64,000 nt of DNA from the NCBI GenBank assembly GCA_964650485.1, contig CAZYTX010000014.1, positions 1 through 64,000 of the forward strand, in the 5' to 3' direction. Source of the DNA: CAZYTX01 sp964650485. GTDB taxonomy: Bacteria; RBG-13-61-14; DATKZS01. The notes under the pieces are model-generated. The model did not search any database and was not told where the DNA came from. It was given only the letters and a program-made list of their open reading frames with translations. Within the stretch, counting starts at the first letter, position 1. Each line of letters starts with the position of its first letter. The translations under genes were made by a program, and so were the position numbers. Positions 34,579 through 43,082 of this stretch are shown in pieces.

Positions 34579-35604
34579 TTACAAGAGCCGCATGGCCTTC
34601 ATCTTCTCTGCTATCTGCACGGCGTTGAGCGCCGCTCCCTTCCTTATGTTGTCGGCCACGCAGATCATGTCTATGCAGTTCTTTGCGGAGATGTCCTCCC
34701 TTATGCGTCCTACGTAAACCTCGTCCTTGCCCGAGGCCATGAGAGGATAAGGCCAGGCCTTTTTTTCATGGTCGTCAACCACCGCAAGCCCCGGGGCCTT
34801 CTTCAGGACCTTTCTGGCCTCGGAGACGGCTAGCTTTTCCCTCGTCTGCACGTTCAGTGCCTCGGTATGGCCGTTTATAACCGGCACGCGCACGCAGGTG
34901 GCGCTGACATTGAGCCGGGAGAGCCCCATAATCTTGCGGGTCTCCCTCTGCATCTTTGCCTCTTCCTCGTAATAGCCCGGCATCTCCGGCGCAGGTCCCG
35001 ATATCTGCGGTATGAGGTTCCCCACGATGGGCACCGGGTACTCAAAGGCTTTGAGCTTTTTGCCCGCGGCCATGGCCCTTACCTGATCTTCCATCTCCGC
35101 AACCGCCTTGCTGCCGGTGCCTGATACGGCCTGGTACGTGGACACCACCACCCTTTTCAGGCCCGCGGCCCTGTGAAGCGGTCCCAGGGCCACAACCATC
35201 TGGATGGTCGAGCAGTTGGGGTTGGATACGAAACCCTTGTGGCCCCTCAATGCCTCGGGGTTGACCTCGGGCACCACCAGGGGCACCCGCTTGTCCATGC
35301 GATAGTCCTTGCCGTTGTCTATCACCACGCACCCGCGCTTGACAGCCTCCCACCCGAACACCTTGGAGGCGCCCGAGGCCCCCTCGGTCCCGGCGAAGAA
35401 GGCGACGTCGAAACCGTCGAACTCATGGGCCGCGGCCTTCCTCACCTTGTAGCGCCTGCCGGCAACCTTTTCATAGCGCTCCCGGGTGGCGAGGATCTTG
35501 AGCTCTTTCACCGGGAGCTTCCCGCGCTCGTTCAGAACCTCCACCATCTTCGAGCCAACCAGCCCGATGCCCACAACAACCACCTTGTAGCCCTGTTTTT
35601 TCAT
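34579..35604 (-). CDS. asd: Aspartate-semialdehyde dehydrogenase
   Basis: 341 residues, start ATG 35604 with a strong GAGAGGAGG. It has an N-terminal Rossmann domain (VVVVGIGLVGSKM), the catalytic cysteine Cys131 in SNPNCSTIQM, and the substrate-binding histidine His246 in INGHTEAL. It reduces aspartyl phosphate to aspartate semialdehyde with NADPH, the branch point to lysine/diaminopimelate, threonine and methionine. Its leader carries a perfect promoter, a predicted pseudoknot and an intrinsic terminator, so it is probably controlled by transcription attenuation. It is separated from the upstream queC by 275 bases. Confidence 0.93.
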   Translation of the reverse strand: MKKQGYKVVVVGIGLVGSKMVEVLNERGKLPVKELKILATRERYEKVAGRRYKVRKAAAHEFDGFDVAFFAGTEGASGASKVFGWEAVKRGCVVIDNGKDYRMDKRVPLVVPEVNPEALRGHKGFVSNPNCSTIQMVVALGPLHRAAGLKRVVVSTYQAVSGTGSKAVAEMEDQVRAMAAGKKLKAFEYPVPIVGNLIPQISGPAPEMPGYYEEEAKMQRETRKIMGLSRLNVSATCVRVPVINGHTEALNVQTREKLAVSEARKVLKKAPGLAVVDDHEKKAWPYPLMASGKDEVYVGRIREDISAKNCIDMICVADNIRKGAALNAVQIAEKMKAMRLL

Positions 35605-35631
35605 CTCGCCTCCTCTCCAGAACTAAGAGAC

Positions 35632-35667
35632 AAAAAATTAAGGCCGCCTTTTTATGAAAGACGGCCC
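35632..35667 (-). terminator. Intrinsic terminator inside the asd leader
   Basis: On the minus strand GGCCGTCTTT (35666-35657) pairs with AAAAGGCGGCC (35652-35642) around a CATA loop, followed by TTAATTTTTT. It lies between the asd promoter and the asd start codon, so it can only act as an attenuator. Three of its bases (35664-35666) are shared with the competing pairing described for the leader. Confidence 0.8.
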
Positions 35668-35770
35668 GGCATCTGGGCGATTAAGGCAATACTTACCCGA
35701 CTCGCCCCCGCCGGGCAATGCCCTTTCGAGTCAAACACGATCTTATTCGTTCTCCCGCGTTCATCTTAAA
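35668..35770 (-). promoter_or_regulatory. Structured asd leader, candidate riboswitch or attenuator
   Basis: Read on the minus strand, GACTCG (35732-35727) and CGAGTC (35704-35699) form a hairpin. Its loop contains GCCCGGC (35716-35710), which is perfectly complementary to GCCGGGC (35670-35664) downstream. This would give a pseudoknot, and its 3' strand runs into the first arm of the terminator, so the two folds should compete. I do not recognise a known aptamer (not lysine, SAM-I, T-box or TPP by eye). Confidence 0.6.
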
Positions 35771-35775
35771 AGCGA

Positions 35776-35804
35776 ATTATACAGATTTGCACCCCTGATG
35801 TCAA
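35776..35804 (-). promoter_or_regulatory. Perfect consensus sigma-70 promoter of asd
   Basis: On the minus strand TTGACA (35804-35799) and TATAAT (35781-35776) have a 17-base spacer. A second TTGACA lies directly upstream at 35810-35805. Transcription should start near 35769, giving a leader of about 165 bases. Confidence 0.85.
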
Positions 35805-35879
35805 TGTCAATTTAAGCTTGCTTGTCAGGTTTTTGTGACCAGGGAGGTGGCGGACCGGGAACAAATGCAGGTGTTTTCA

Positions 35880-36584
35880 TCATGATCTTTTAAGAAATTT
35901 AGTTACAAGCGGGTCCGGTACCCCGGCCTCGGAAAAGCCCTTTTCCCTTAAAAGGCAGGAGTCACAGGACCCGCAGGGGCTTCCGTCCGTGCCGGGATCA
36001 TAGCATGAGCTGGTGATGGAGAAGTCCAGGCCCAGCCTGTGGCCTTGTTTTACGATCTCTGCCTTGCTCATGTCTATCAGGGGAGCCCATATCACTGGCG
36101 CGCGCCCCAGGGTCCCGGACTTTGTGCCCGTCTCAGCCACCTCCTGGAAAGCCTGGAAAAATCCTGGCCGGCAGTCGGGGTAGCCCGAGTAGTCAATGGC
36201 GTTCGCACCCATGACTATGCTCTCAGCTCCTTTCACCTCCGCAAAGCCCAGCGCAATGGAGAGGAAGATGATGTTGCGGGCGGGCACGTAGGTTATTGGT
36301 ATGTCACTTGAGGCCGGCCTGTGCTTGGGCACGGCGATGTCATCGGTCAATGCTGATCCCCCGAGCGCGGCAAGGTCCACCGCCACCCTCCTGTGCTCTT
36401 TTGCAGACAGCCACTTTGCAACCTTGGCCGCGCTTTCAAGCTCCATCCTGTGCCTCTGCCCGTAGTCGAATGAGAGAGCCAGGATGCCGTATCCCGCCTC
36501 CCTGGCAAGGCCTGCTGCCACCGCGGAGTCCAGGCCACCGGAGATCATGGCCACGGCCAGCTTTTGTTCGCTTGATTGCGCCAT
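35880..36584 (-). CDS. queC: 7-cyano-7-deazaguanine synthase
   Basis: 234 residues from ATG 36584, the usual QueC length; an in-frame extension to 36677 would overlap topA and is unlikely. PP-loop SGGLDSA near the N-terminus, ALSFDYGQRHRMELE, and VPARNIIFLSIALGFAE are QueC hallmarks. The C-terminal zinc site is CYDPGTDGSPCGSCDSC. QueC converts 7-carboxy-7-deazaguanine, ammonia and ATP to preQ0 in queuosine synthesis. No other que gene is in the window. It lies 49 bases downstream of topA in the same direction. Confidence 0.95.
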   Translation of the reverse strand: MAQSSEQKLAVAMISGGLDSAVAAGLAREAGYGILALSFDYGQRHRMELESAAKVAKWLSAKEHRRVAVDLAALGGSALTDDIAVPKHRPASSDIPITYVPARNIIFLSIALGFAEVKGAESIVMGANAIDYSGYPDCRPGFFQAFQEVAETGTKSGTLGRAPVIWAPLIDMSKAEIVKQGHRLGLDFSITSSCYDPGTDGSPCGSCDSCLLREKGFSEAGVPDPLVTKFLKRS

Positions 36585-36633
36585 TTTCACGCCATCCAGG
36601 CCGGTCCCGAGGATGCAGGCCCACCTATCCTCT

Positions 36634-39447
36634 TTATTTCTTCCTGGACTTTTTAGCTCCGGCCGTCTTCTTTTCACCGCTTTTTGCGGTCGCGGACTTT
36701 TTCGATCCGGCCTTTTTGGTCCCGGTCTTCTTCCTTATGTTCTTGCACTGGGGGTATCCCGAGCACGCGATAAAGGGGCCGTAGCGTCCCTGCCTCTCCA
36801 CCATGGGCTTTCCGCACTTCTCGCAGGGGGGCTCTTCCGGAAGCTCTTTTGCCCCCTTCTTTTTAGGAACGGCCTTTTCCTTTGGTTTTTCCTTAACCTG
36901 GCCCGCGGGCCTGGTGTTTTCACATTCGGGGTAACCGGTGCAGGCCCAGAAGGTTCCGGACTTTCCTCGCTTTAACACCATGGGCTTTCCGCACTTCTCG
37001 CAGGGCTCGCCTTCTTCTCCAGGCAGCACCACCCTTATTTTTCCCTGCTCTTCTCTTATGAAGTCTTTGGCGTTCTTGCACTCCGGGTACCCGGAGCATG
37101 AGAGGAACTCGCGGTCCCCTTTGCGGGTGCGCCTTATCTTCATGGGCTTTCCGCACTTCTCGCAGGCAATGCCCGTGTCCTCCTCCTGTCTCTCCACAAC
37201 ATTTATGTTGCCTTGCTCGTCCCGGGTGAAGTCCTTTGCGTTCTTGCACTTTGGATACCCGGAGCACGCCAGGAACTCCTTTCCAGTGCGTCTGGCCTTT
37301 TTTATCACCATGGGCTTTCCACACTTCTCGCACTTTATTCCTGAATCTTCTTCCTTCCTCTCAACAAGCTTTATCTCTTCGTTGGGGCCCCTTTCAAAAT
37401 CGGACGTGAAGGTGCATTCCGGATAGTTGGTGCACCCCACGAACTCGCCCTTGTCGCTGGTTTTTATCTGCAGGGGCTTTCCGCACTCCGGGCATGGAAT
37501 GGGCAACACCTCCGGGCAGACGGGTTTTATGGACCCGTCCTCGCCCCTCTTGAACTCGCAGGTGAACCTGCATTCCGGGTAGCCGGAGCATCCAAGGAAC
37601 TGACCCTGCCTGCTCCACTTGATAAGGAGCTCGCGGCCGCAGGCCGGACACTTCTCGTCGGTGGGTGTGGCCTCACTCACGTGCTTGATTATGTCGTCTG
37701 CCTGCGCAAGGCTCTTCTCGAACGGTCCGTAAAAGCGGCGGAGCAGTTCCACCCAGTTCTCTTTTCCCTCTTCCACCTTGTCCAGGTTCTCCTCCATCTG
37801 GGCGGTGAAACCCACGTCCACTATGTCGGGGAAGGCCTTTATCAACACGTCGTTTATAAGCTCTCCCAGGGGAGTGGGCACAAACCTCTTCTCCTCCTTG
37901 TTCACGTACTCCCGCTCCTGTATGGTGGAGAGTATCTGGGCGTAGGTGGACGGCCTCCCAATGCCCTTCTCTTCCAGTTCCTTCACCAGGCTGGCCTCGG
38001 TGAACCTGGGCGGCGGCTTGGTGAAATGCTGCTCGGGTATGATTTCCTTGACACTCAGCTCTTCTCCCTGATTCAGCGGCGGCAGGTTCATGTCCTCGCT
38101 CTTTTCCACATCTTCGTCCTGGGACTCCTCGTACACCGCCAGGAAGCCCTTGAACTTTATCACCCGGCCGCCGGCCCGAAACAGGTACTTGTCCACCGGT
38201 ATCTCCACCGTGGTCTGGTCGTAGACAGCCGGCTTCATCTGGCTGGCCGCGAAGCGCAAATAAATCAGTTCATAAAGCCTGTACATGTCCTTTTCCAGCC
38301 GGGGCTTCACCATTTCAAGTGTGTGGTCCATTGAGGTCGGTCTGATGGCCTCGTGTGCTTCCTGGGCCCCTTTCTTTGATTTGAACTGCCTGGGCTGGGG
38401 GAACAGATAGTCCTCTCCGTAAAAATTTCTTATGTAGTCCCGGATCATGTCCAGGGCCTGTTTTGATACGCGGGGCGAGTCGGTCCTCATGTAGGTGATG
38501 AGACCCACCGCGCCCTGGCCCACGTCCTGTCCCTCGTAGAGCCTCTGTGCCAGGGTCATGGTCTTCTTGGCGGAGAAGCCCAGCTTCTTGGAGGCCTCCT
38601 GCTGCAAGGTGCTGGTGATAAAGGGCGGCGCAGGGTTTCTTTTCCTCTCCTGCTTGACAACGTCTTCAACAATAAACCGCTTGCCGCTCACGTCCTCTTT
38701 TATTGAGCGGGCGGCGTCCTGGTCAGGAATATATGCGTGCTTCGTCTTGTCTATGGTGATGTATGAGTTGTTTTCTTTTTCAAACCTCTCGGGCAGGTCC
38801 AGGGTTTTTCCATCTATGGAGACCAGCCTGGCCTTGAACCCGGGCGGAGCCTGCGCTTCCAGCAACGCGTCCACGCTCCAGTACTCCTTGGCCTCGAAGG
38901 CTCTGATGGCCCGCTCTCGCTCGACCACCACCCGGAGGGCCACGGACTGCACCCTCCCGGCTGAGAGACCTGCCCGGAACTTCTTCGAGAGCATGGGGCT
39001 TATGAGGTACCCCACCAGCCTGTCAAGGATGCGCCTTGCCTGTTGGGCCTCGAACCTGTCCTTGTCAAGGTCACCCGCTTTTTTTATGGCATCGAGCACC
39101 GCGGGCCTTGTGATCTCGTTTATGAGCATGCGCTTTATCGGCTTATTGCTTCCGCTCAAAAGCCTGGCTATGTGCCATGCAATGGCCTCGCCTTCCCTGT
39201 CAGGGTCAGGGGCCAGGAATATCTTCTCGGCATTTTGCGCGGCCTTTTTTAGCTGGGTCACGGTCTTCTTCTTGGCGGGCAGCACCTCGTACTTTGGCTT
39301 GAAGTCGCGCTCCACGTCAACTCCCAGTTCTTTCTTTGGCAGGTCCACCACGTGTCCGATGCTGGCCGCCACCTTGTAGTCCTTGCCCAGGTATTTCTCG
39401 ATGGTGCGGGCCTTTGCAGGGGACTCCACTATTACCAGACTTGACAT
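36634..39447 (-). CDS. topA: DNA topoisomerase I with six C-terminal zinc ribbons
   Basis: 937 residues, start ATG with GGGAG upstream. The Toprim domain has the catalytic Glu in VESPAKA and DPDREGE at 81-87. The active-site tyrosine is Tyr319 in GLITYMRTDSPRVS. From about residue 600 on, six C4 zinc ribbons follow (each C-x-x-C, then C-SGYP-x-C or similar), four of them close copies beginning CEKCGKPM. The protein ends in a lysine/alanine-rich basic tail of about 40 residues. It relaxes negative supercoils. The family usually has three to five such ribbons, so this is at the high end. dprA lies directly upstream, a common pairing. Confidence 0.96.
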   Translation of the reverse strand: MSSLVIVESPAKARTIEKYLGKDYKVAASIGHVVDLPKKELGVDVERDFKPKYEVLPAKKKTVTQLKKAAQNAEKIFLAPDPDREGEAIAWHIARLLSGSNKPIKRMLINEITRPAVLDAIKKAGDLDKDRFEAQQARRILDRLVGYLISPMLSKKFRAGLSAGRVQSVALRVVVERERAIRAFEAKEYWSVDALLEAQAPPGFKARLVSIDGKTLDLPERFEKENNSYITIDKTKHAYIPDQDAARSIKEDVSGKRFIVEDVVKQERKRNPAPPFITSTLQQEASKKLGFSAKKTMTLAQRLYEGQDVGQGAVGLITYMRTDSPRVSKQALDMIRDYIRNFYGEDYLFPQPRQFKSKKGAQEAHEAIRPTSMDHTLEMVKPRLEKDMYRLYELIYLRFAASQMKPAVYDQTTVEIPVDKYLFRAGGRVIKFKGFLAVYEESQDEDVEKSEDMNLPPLNQGEELSVKEIIPEQHFTKPPPRFTEASLVKELEEKGIGRPSTYAQILSTIQEREYVNKEEKRFVPTPLGELINDVLIKAFPDIVDVGFTAQMEENLDKVEEGKENWVELLRRFYGPFEKSLAQADDIIKHVSEATPTDEKCPACGRELLIKWSRQGQFLGCSGYPECRFTCEFKRGEDGSIKPVCPEVLPIPCPECGKPLQIKTSDKGEFVGCTNYPECTFTSDFERGPNEEIKLVERKEEDSGIKCEKCGKPMVIKKARRTGKEFLACSGYPKCKNAKDFTRDEQGNINVVERQEEDTGIACEKCGKPMKIRRTRKGDREFLSCSGYPECKNAKDFIREEQGKIRVVLPGEEGEPCEKCGKPMVLKRGKSGTFWACTGYPECENTRPAGQVKEKPKEKAVPKKKGAKELPEEPPCEKCGKPMVERQGRYGPFIACSGYPQCKNIRKKTGTKKAGSKKSATAKSGEKKTAGAKKSRKK

Positions 39448-39477
39448 ATTAAAACTCCCTGGAGGCGTGAGTATAGC

Positions 39478-40617
39478 CTAACCTTGAATCAAACGCACGT
39501 ACCTTTTCCCCGGCAGGGTCTTTATCATGCCGGAAAGCTCCAGCTCCAGCAGGGTGGCCATTGCCTGGCCGGGGGTGAGCCCGGCTTGCCTTGCCAGTGC
39601 GTCCGCGTCAATGGACCCTTCGGCCGGGGCCGGAACAAGGGCGTAGAGCCTGGCCTGGTGATCGGGCAGGACAGGACCCGGCTCGGCTTCCCCTGAAGGC
39701 GTCCCCTCTTCAGCACTGATAGATATAGTGCCAAGGGGCTGGATGTCAAGGAGCACGTCCTCGGCGCTCTCCACCAGGGTGGCCCCCTGCTTGATAAGGT
39801 CATTGCCCACCCGGCCCGACCTCGAGCCCACGTTGCCGGGAACGGCGTACACCCGGCTGCCCTGCTCCAGCGCGTGCCGGACCGTGATCAGTGCCCCGCT
39901 TTTCTTGCTCATGGCCTGGACCATGACCACGCCCTTTGAAAGCCCGCTTATGATCCGGTTCCTGCGGGGGAAGTTCTCGGGCGCGGGCTGAACGCCCGGG
40001 GGGAACTCGCTTATCACCGCTCCGGACCCGATCAGGGACTCGTACAGGTCCCTGTTCTCTGAAGGGTAAGCCACGTCGGCACCGGTGCCAAGCACGGCTA
40101 TGGAGCGGCCGCCGGCCTTCAATGCCGCTCTCTGTGCGATCCCGTCAATGCCGCGCGCCATTCCCGATACAAGCGTCACCCCGTGCCGGGCCAGGCCCGC
40201 TGCCAGGGACACCGCCATGCTCTCGCCGTAAGGGTCGGGGTTCCTGCACCCCACCATGGCCACCGCGAGCCGGTCCGGGGGCTCATACGATCCCCGCATG
40301 AAGAGCACCACCGGCGCGTCCGGCAGCTCCGCAAGGGAATCCGGGTACTCGGAGTCACGCCTGCACATGATCTTTATTCCCATCTCGGCGCATTTTTCAT
40401 GGACCTCCCGGGCGCTCTCCAGGCCCCTGCTGTCAAGGATGCTACTGGCCAGTACCCTGCCCACTCCCTCCACCTCCAAAAGCTCTTTCTCTTTAGCGGC
40501 GAAGATTCTGGCGGGGCTGCCGAATGCCTCCAAAAGACGCGAGCATATTACCGGGCCGAGACCGCTCACCCCATTGAGCCTCAGCCACCCGAGCACCTCT
40601 TCCCGGTTTTCAGCCAC
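39478..40617 (-). CDS. dprA: DNA processing protein A
   Basis: 379 residues, start GTG with GGAGGG upstream. The N-terminal SAM/HhH-like part (LNGVSGLGPVICSRLLEAFG, EVEGVG) is followed by the Rossmann-like DprA core: VAMVGCRNPDPYGE, LVSGMARGIDGIAQRAAL, VLGTGADVAYPSEN, SEFPPG, FPRRNRIISGLSKGVVMVQA and VYAVPGNV. A C-terminal winged helix (SIDADALARQAGLTPGQAMATLLELELSG) completes it. DprA loads RecA on single-stranded DNA in transformation and recombination. Next gene is topA, 30 bases downstream. Confidence 0.95.
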   Translation of the reverse strand: MAENREEVLGWLRLNGVSGLGPVICSRLLEAFGSPARIFAAKEKELLEVEGVGRVLASSILDSRGLESAREVHEKCAEMGIKIMCRRDSEYPDSLAELPDAPVVLFMRGSYEPPDRLAVAMVGCRNPDPYGESMAVSLAAGLARHGVTLVSGMARGIDGIAQRAALKAGGRSIAVLGTGADVAYPSENRDLYESLIGSGAVISEFPPGVQPAPENFPRRNRIISGLSKGVVMVQAMSKKSGALITVRHALEQGSRVYAVPGNVGSRSGRVGNDLIKQGATLVESAEDVLLDIQPLGTISISAEEGTPSGEAEPGPVLPDHQARLYALVPAPAEGSIDADALARQAGLTPGQAMATLLELELSGMIKTLPGKRYVRLIQG

Positions 40618-40742
40618 CCTGGAATTCCCTCCTTGCTACATTTCCTGGTCGCTTCTATGTAATGCATGCGGGCAAGGCGTGTCAAGTCCGGGCTGCGGCA
40701 TGTGGTCCAGTAATGAATAAATCGAAAGAGAAGGGCAGGATC

Positions 40743-41405
40743 TCAGTCTTTTTTTGTCCACTCCCCGCCGGACTCGATCCTTTTCTTTATGTTCAGCACC
40801 ACCGCGGGGAGGTCCCTGGATGTGATATACTTTTGTATGAAACCCGGGACCATGAGCCCGGTGTCAACCTTGGTGGCAGCGTAGGTGAAAAGACAGCGGT
40901 CCTTGTCAATCTTGTCGAAGTCGAAGAAGCCCGCGGTGTCCTTTATGTCGTGCTTGTAGTCCTTGTCCATTTTGAAGTCCACCCGGTGCTTTTCCGGATC
41001 AATGTCGTAGCGCACCACGTACTCGACCTCCACCAGGTAGAAGTCGAACACCTTGTGCACCAGGGCCCAGCCCTCGCCACTTTTTATGACCTCGCTCGCG
41101 GTCTTTCGGGGGAAGTAGCGGTGGTGCTTGTCAAACTCGCAGAACATGTCAAAGCTCTTGTCCACGGGCGCGTTGATTATGGCCGAGGACTGGGCGTGGC
41201 CGTGGATATTTCCGTCCGGGCCCTTTTTCTGCACGTGCTCGAATACGGCATCACCCGCCTTTAACTTCTTTTGTTGCTCGGCCGAGAACCTCTCAAGCGG
41301 GTCCTTGTCCTGTTTCTGCTGCTCTGGAGAATCGCTCCCCGCAGCAGCGGTCAATAAAACCAGCAGCAGGGAAACCGCCAAAACATGCATCCTGTACGTT
41401 TTCAT
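40743..41405 (-). CDS. Secreted START/SRPBCC-like lipid-binding protein
   Basis: 220 residues from ATG 41405 (GAGG five bases upstream; a GTG at 41411 is in frame). There is a signal peptide (VLAVSLLLVLLTAAAG), then a polar linker and a domain of about 150 residues with the SRPBCC pattern: SSAIINAPVDKSFDMFCEFDKHHRYFP near the start, then antiparallel strands and the long final helix (SRDLPAVVLNIKKRIESG). Such folds hold hydrophobic ligands. Periplasmic, ligand unknown. It follows a UroD-family gene by seven bases, so the two are probably one operon. Confidence 0.75.
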   Translation of the reverse strand: MKTYRMHVLAVSLLLVLLTAAAGSDSPEQQKQDKDPLERFSAEQQKKLKAGDAVFEHVQKKGPDGNIHGHAQSSAIINAPVDKSFDMFCEFDKHHRYFPRKTASEVIKSGEGWALVHKVFDFYLVEVEYVVRYDIDPEKHRVDFKMDKDYKHDIKDTAGFFDFDKIDKDRCLFTYAATKVDTGLMVPGFIQKYITSRDLPAVVLNIKKRIESGGEWTKKD

Positions 41406-41412
41406 CTTCACC

Positions 41413-42939
41413 TCAAATGCTTATGGGATACTTGCCGTACCTCTTTGCAGCCTCCACCATGGCGCGGTAGTTCTCGGGCTTTACGTAGTCGGGTATGGAG
41501 TTGGATGCCGCGAGCCCGTACCCGCCTCCCGGGGCCAGCTCCTTGATCCTCTTTTTCACCTGGGCCTCCACGTCCTCTTTTGTGCCCAGGGTAAGGGTGT
41601 GGTCAAGGTCAATGTTCCCGAATATGCAGAACCTGTCCCCGTAGCGCCTTTTCACCTCCACTATGTCCATGGCCTGCGGCTCGATGGGGTGTATGGCCCG
41701 CACCCCGCAGTCGGCCAGGTCGTCCAGCACGTCCCACAGCCTTCCGTCCGAGTGGAATATAAAGGGAAGTCCGGCGTTTGCCAGAACCTCGCCTATCTTC
41801 TTGTACCACGGGAACACGTACTTCTTATACACCTCGGGCGAGACCAGTGGGCCGCCCGTATGCGCCAGGTCGTCGGACATGAACACCGCGCCCAGGGCCG
41901 GCACCGTCACCAGCCTCTTGGCGATCCTCAAGTAGGTGCTCCCTATAATCTCGAACAGGGCCTCCACCACCCGGGTGTCGTCGAACAGCGCATAGGAGAA
42001 GTTCTGCAGGCCCATTGACTGCGAGGTGTTCCCGAACACCGCCGCGGGTGAGAGCATGCCCATGATCCTCATCTTTTCCGGGATCAGCTCGGCCATCTCG
42101 TAGAAAGAGGAGAAGTCCACCTCGTCGGCACTTGGCCAGGGAAACTTCTCCACGTCCGCCATGGTCTTTATTATGCCCTCGCTCTCGGTGAGCCAGGCAC
42201 GCTCCCGGTCGGCGTCCGACAAGCTGCCGTCTCCCTCGGAAGCGCTGCGCATGAGCCGGGGCGTGAAAAAGGGCGGCAGCACAGGCACAAAGTCGTAGCC
42301 CGCCCTTATGTAGAACTCGACCTCGTCAAGGGCGCTGTTTATCTCGCGGCCCAGGAACCACTCTTGTATGGGGATCGCTATCTCGGCCTCGAAAAGCGGC
42401 ACGCGGTCGGCCTCCTCCCGGTCAAGGGCCGTCCTGAGCCTTGTAAAGTCAGGGTCAAGGGGCACGCCGCCAAGCTTGCCCTCAACCTCGATGCGCCGGG
42501 CACGGGCTTTCCTGCCGCCTCCCAGAAAACCCTGTTTCAAGCGGCCCCACAGGGACGGCGCCTCGGCCTCGCCCATCATGTCGCTCACCTTGAGGGTGGC
42601 CCCTCCGTACTCGTTGGTTATGAAGCTGATCTTGATAACGTGCTTGCCCTGCGAGAGCTTCTCGCCCGCCACACGGATGAAGAGCTTCGAGTCCTTGGCA
42701 AAGTTCACCTGCTCTGAAAGCTCGTCCCCGGAAAGGCTGATGGCCTTTTCGCCGAGTGCAAGCTCGATACTTTCAGGGGGATATCGTTTCCCGTCAACCT
42801 CCAGCATCATTCCTCTCATGCCGCTGATGCGCATGGGGGTCATGGTGTTTGTAAAGCAGAACTCAAAGCCGTCCTCCGTATTCTTCAGGCTGCCTTGCTC
42901 GTAAACCTTGTTGACCAGGAATCCGGGTATGTATACCAT
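41413..42939 (-). CDS. Uroporphyrinogen-decarboxylase-family protein (methyltransferase-like) with N-terminal extension
   Basis: 508 residues from ATG 42939; an in-frame opening extends to 42999. The C-terminal about 340 residues form the UroD-type barrel used by corrinoid methyltransferases such as MtaA and CmuA: VPLFEAEIAIPIQEW, YFSYALFDD-like segments, PFIFHSDGRLWDVLDDLADCGVRAIHPIEPQAMDI, RFCIFGNIDLDHTL, and GGGYGLAASNSIPDYVKPENYRAM. The HSDG block, where MtaA-type proteins bind zinc, lacks an obvious cysteine. The first about 160 residues are a beta-rich domain that I cannot assign. No corrinoid protein is nearby. Not hemE: the heme enzyme is about 350 residues with a different N-terminus. 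Confidence 0.72.
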   Translation of the reverse strand: MVYIPGFLVNKVYEQGSLKNTEDGFEFCFTNTMTPMRISGMRGMMLEVDGKRYPPESIELALGEKAISLSGDELSEQVNFAKDSKLFIRVAGEKLSQGKHVIKISFITNEYGGATLKVSDMMGEAEAPSLWGRLKQGFLGGGRKARARRIEVEGKLGGVPLDPDFTRLRTALDREEADRVPLFEAEIAIPIQEWFLGREINSALDEVEFYIRAGYDFVPVLPPFFTPRLMRSASEGDGSLSDADRERAWLTESEGIIKTMADVEKFPWPSADEVDFSSFYEMAELIPEKMRIMGMLSPAAVFGNTSQSMGLQNFSYALFDDTRVVEALFEIIGSTYLRIAKRLVTVPALGAVFMSDDLAHTGGPLVSPEVYKKYVFPWYKKIGEVLANAGLPFIFHSDGRLWDVLDDLADCGVRAIHPIEPQAMDIVEVKRRYGDRFCIFGNIDLDHTLTLGTKEDVEAQVKKRIKELAPGGGYGLAASNSIPDYVKPENYRAMVEAAKRYGKYPISI

Positions 42940-42999
42940 CTCTTTTACCCCCGCCCGCTCTTGCGGGCTTTTGAAAATAAGTCCCTTGCAGGTTAACAA

Positions 43000-43028
43000 A
43001 GCCTAGCGCGCGGAAAAAAGCCTGTCAA
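43000..43028 (-). promoter_or_regulatory. Candidate promoter of the UroD-family/START operon
   Basis: On the minus strand TTGACA (43028-43023) is followed after 17 bases by TAGGCT (43005-43000), a weak -10 hexamer. Confidence 0.4.
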
Positions 43029-43082
43029 GCAGAATATGGCCGGAGGGTATTCAAAAAAAGCAAGTATGTTATAATCTGTGTC

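Noticed and set aside
35693..35764. Possible 23-residue leader peptide in the asd leader
   Set aside because: No Shine-Dalgarno and no run of Lys, Thr or Met codons, so translation-coupled attenuation is not supported. The pseudoknot model explains the leader better.
41413..42939. hemE (heme biosynthesis uroporphyrinogen decarboxylase)
   Set aside because: The protein is about 150 residues too long at the N-terminus and its barrel blocks resemble MtaA/CmuA-type methyltransferases. No other heme gene is near.
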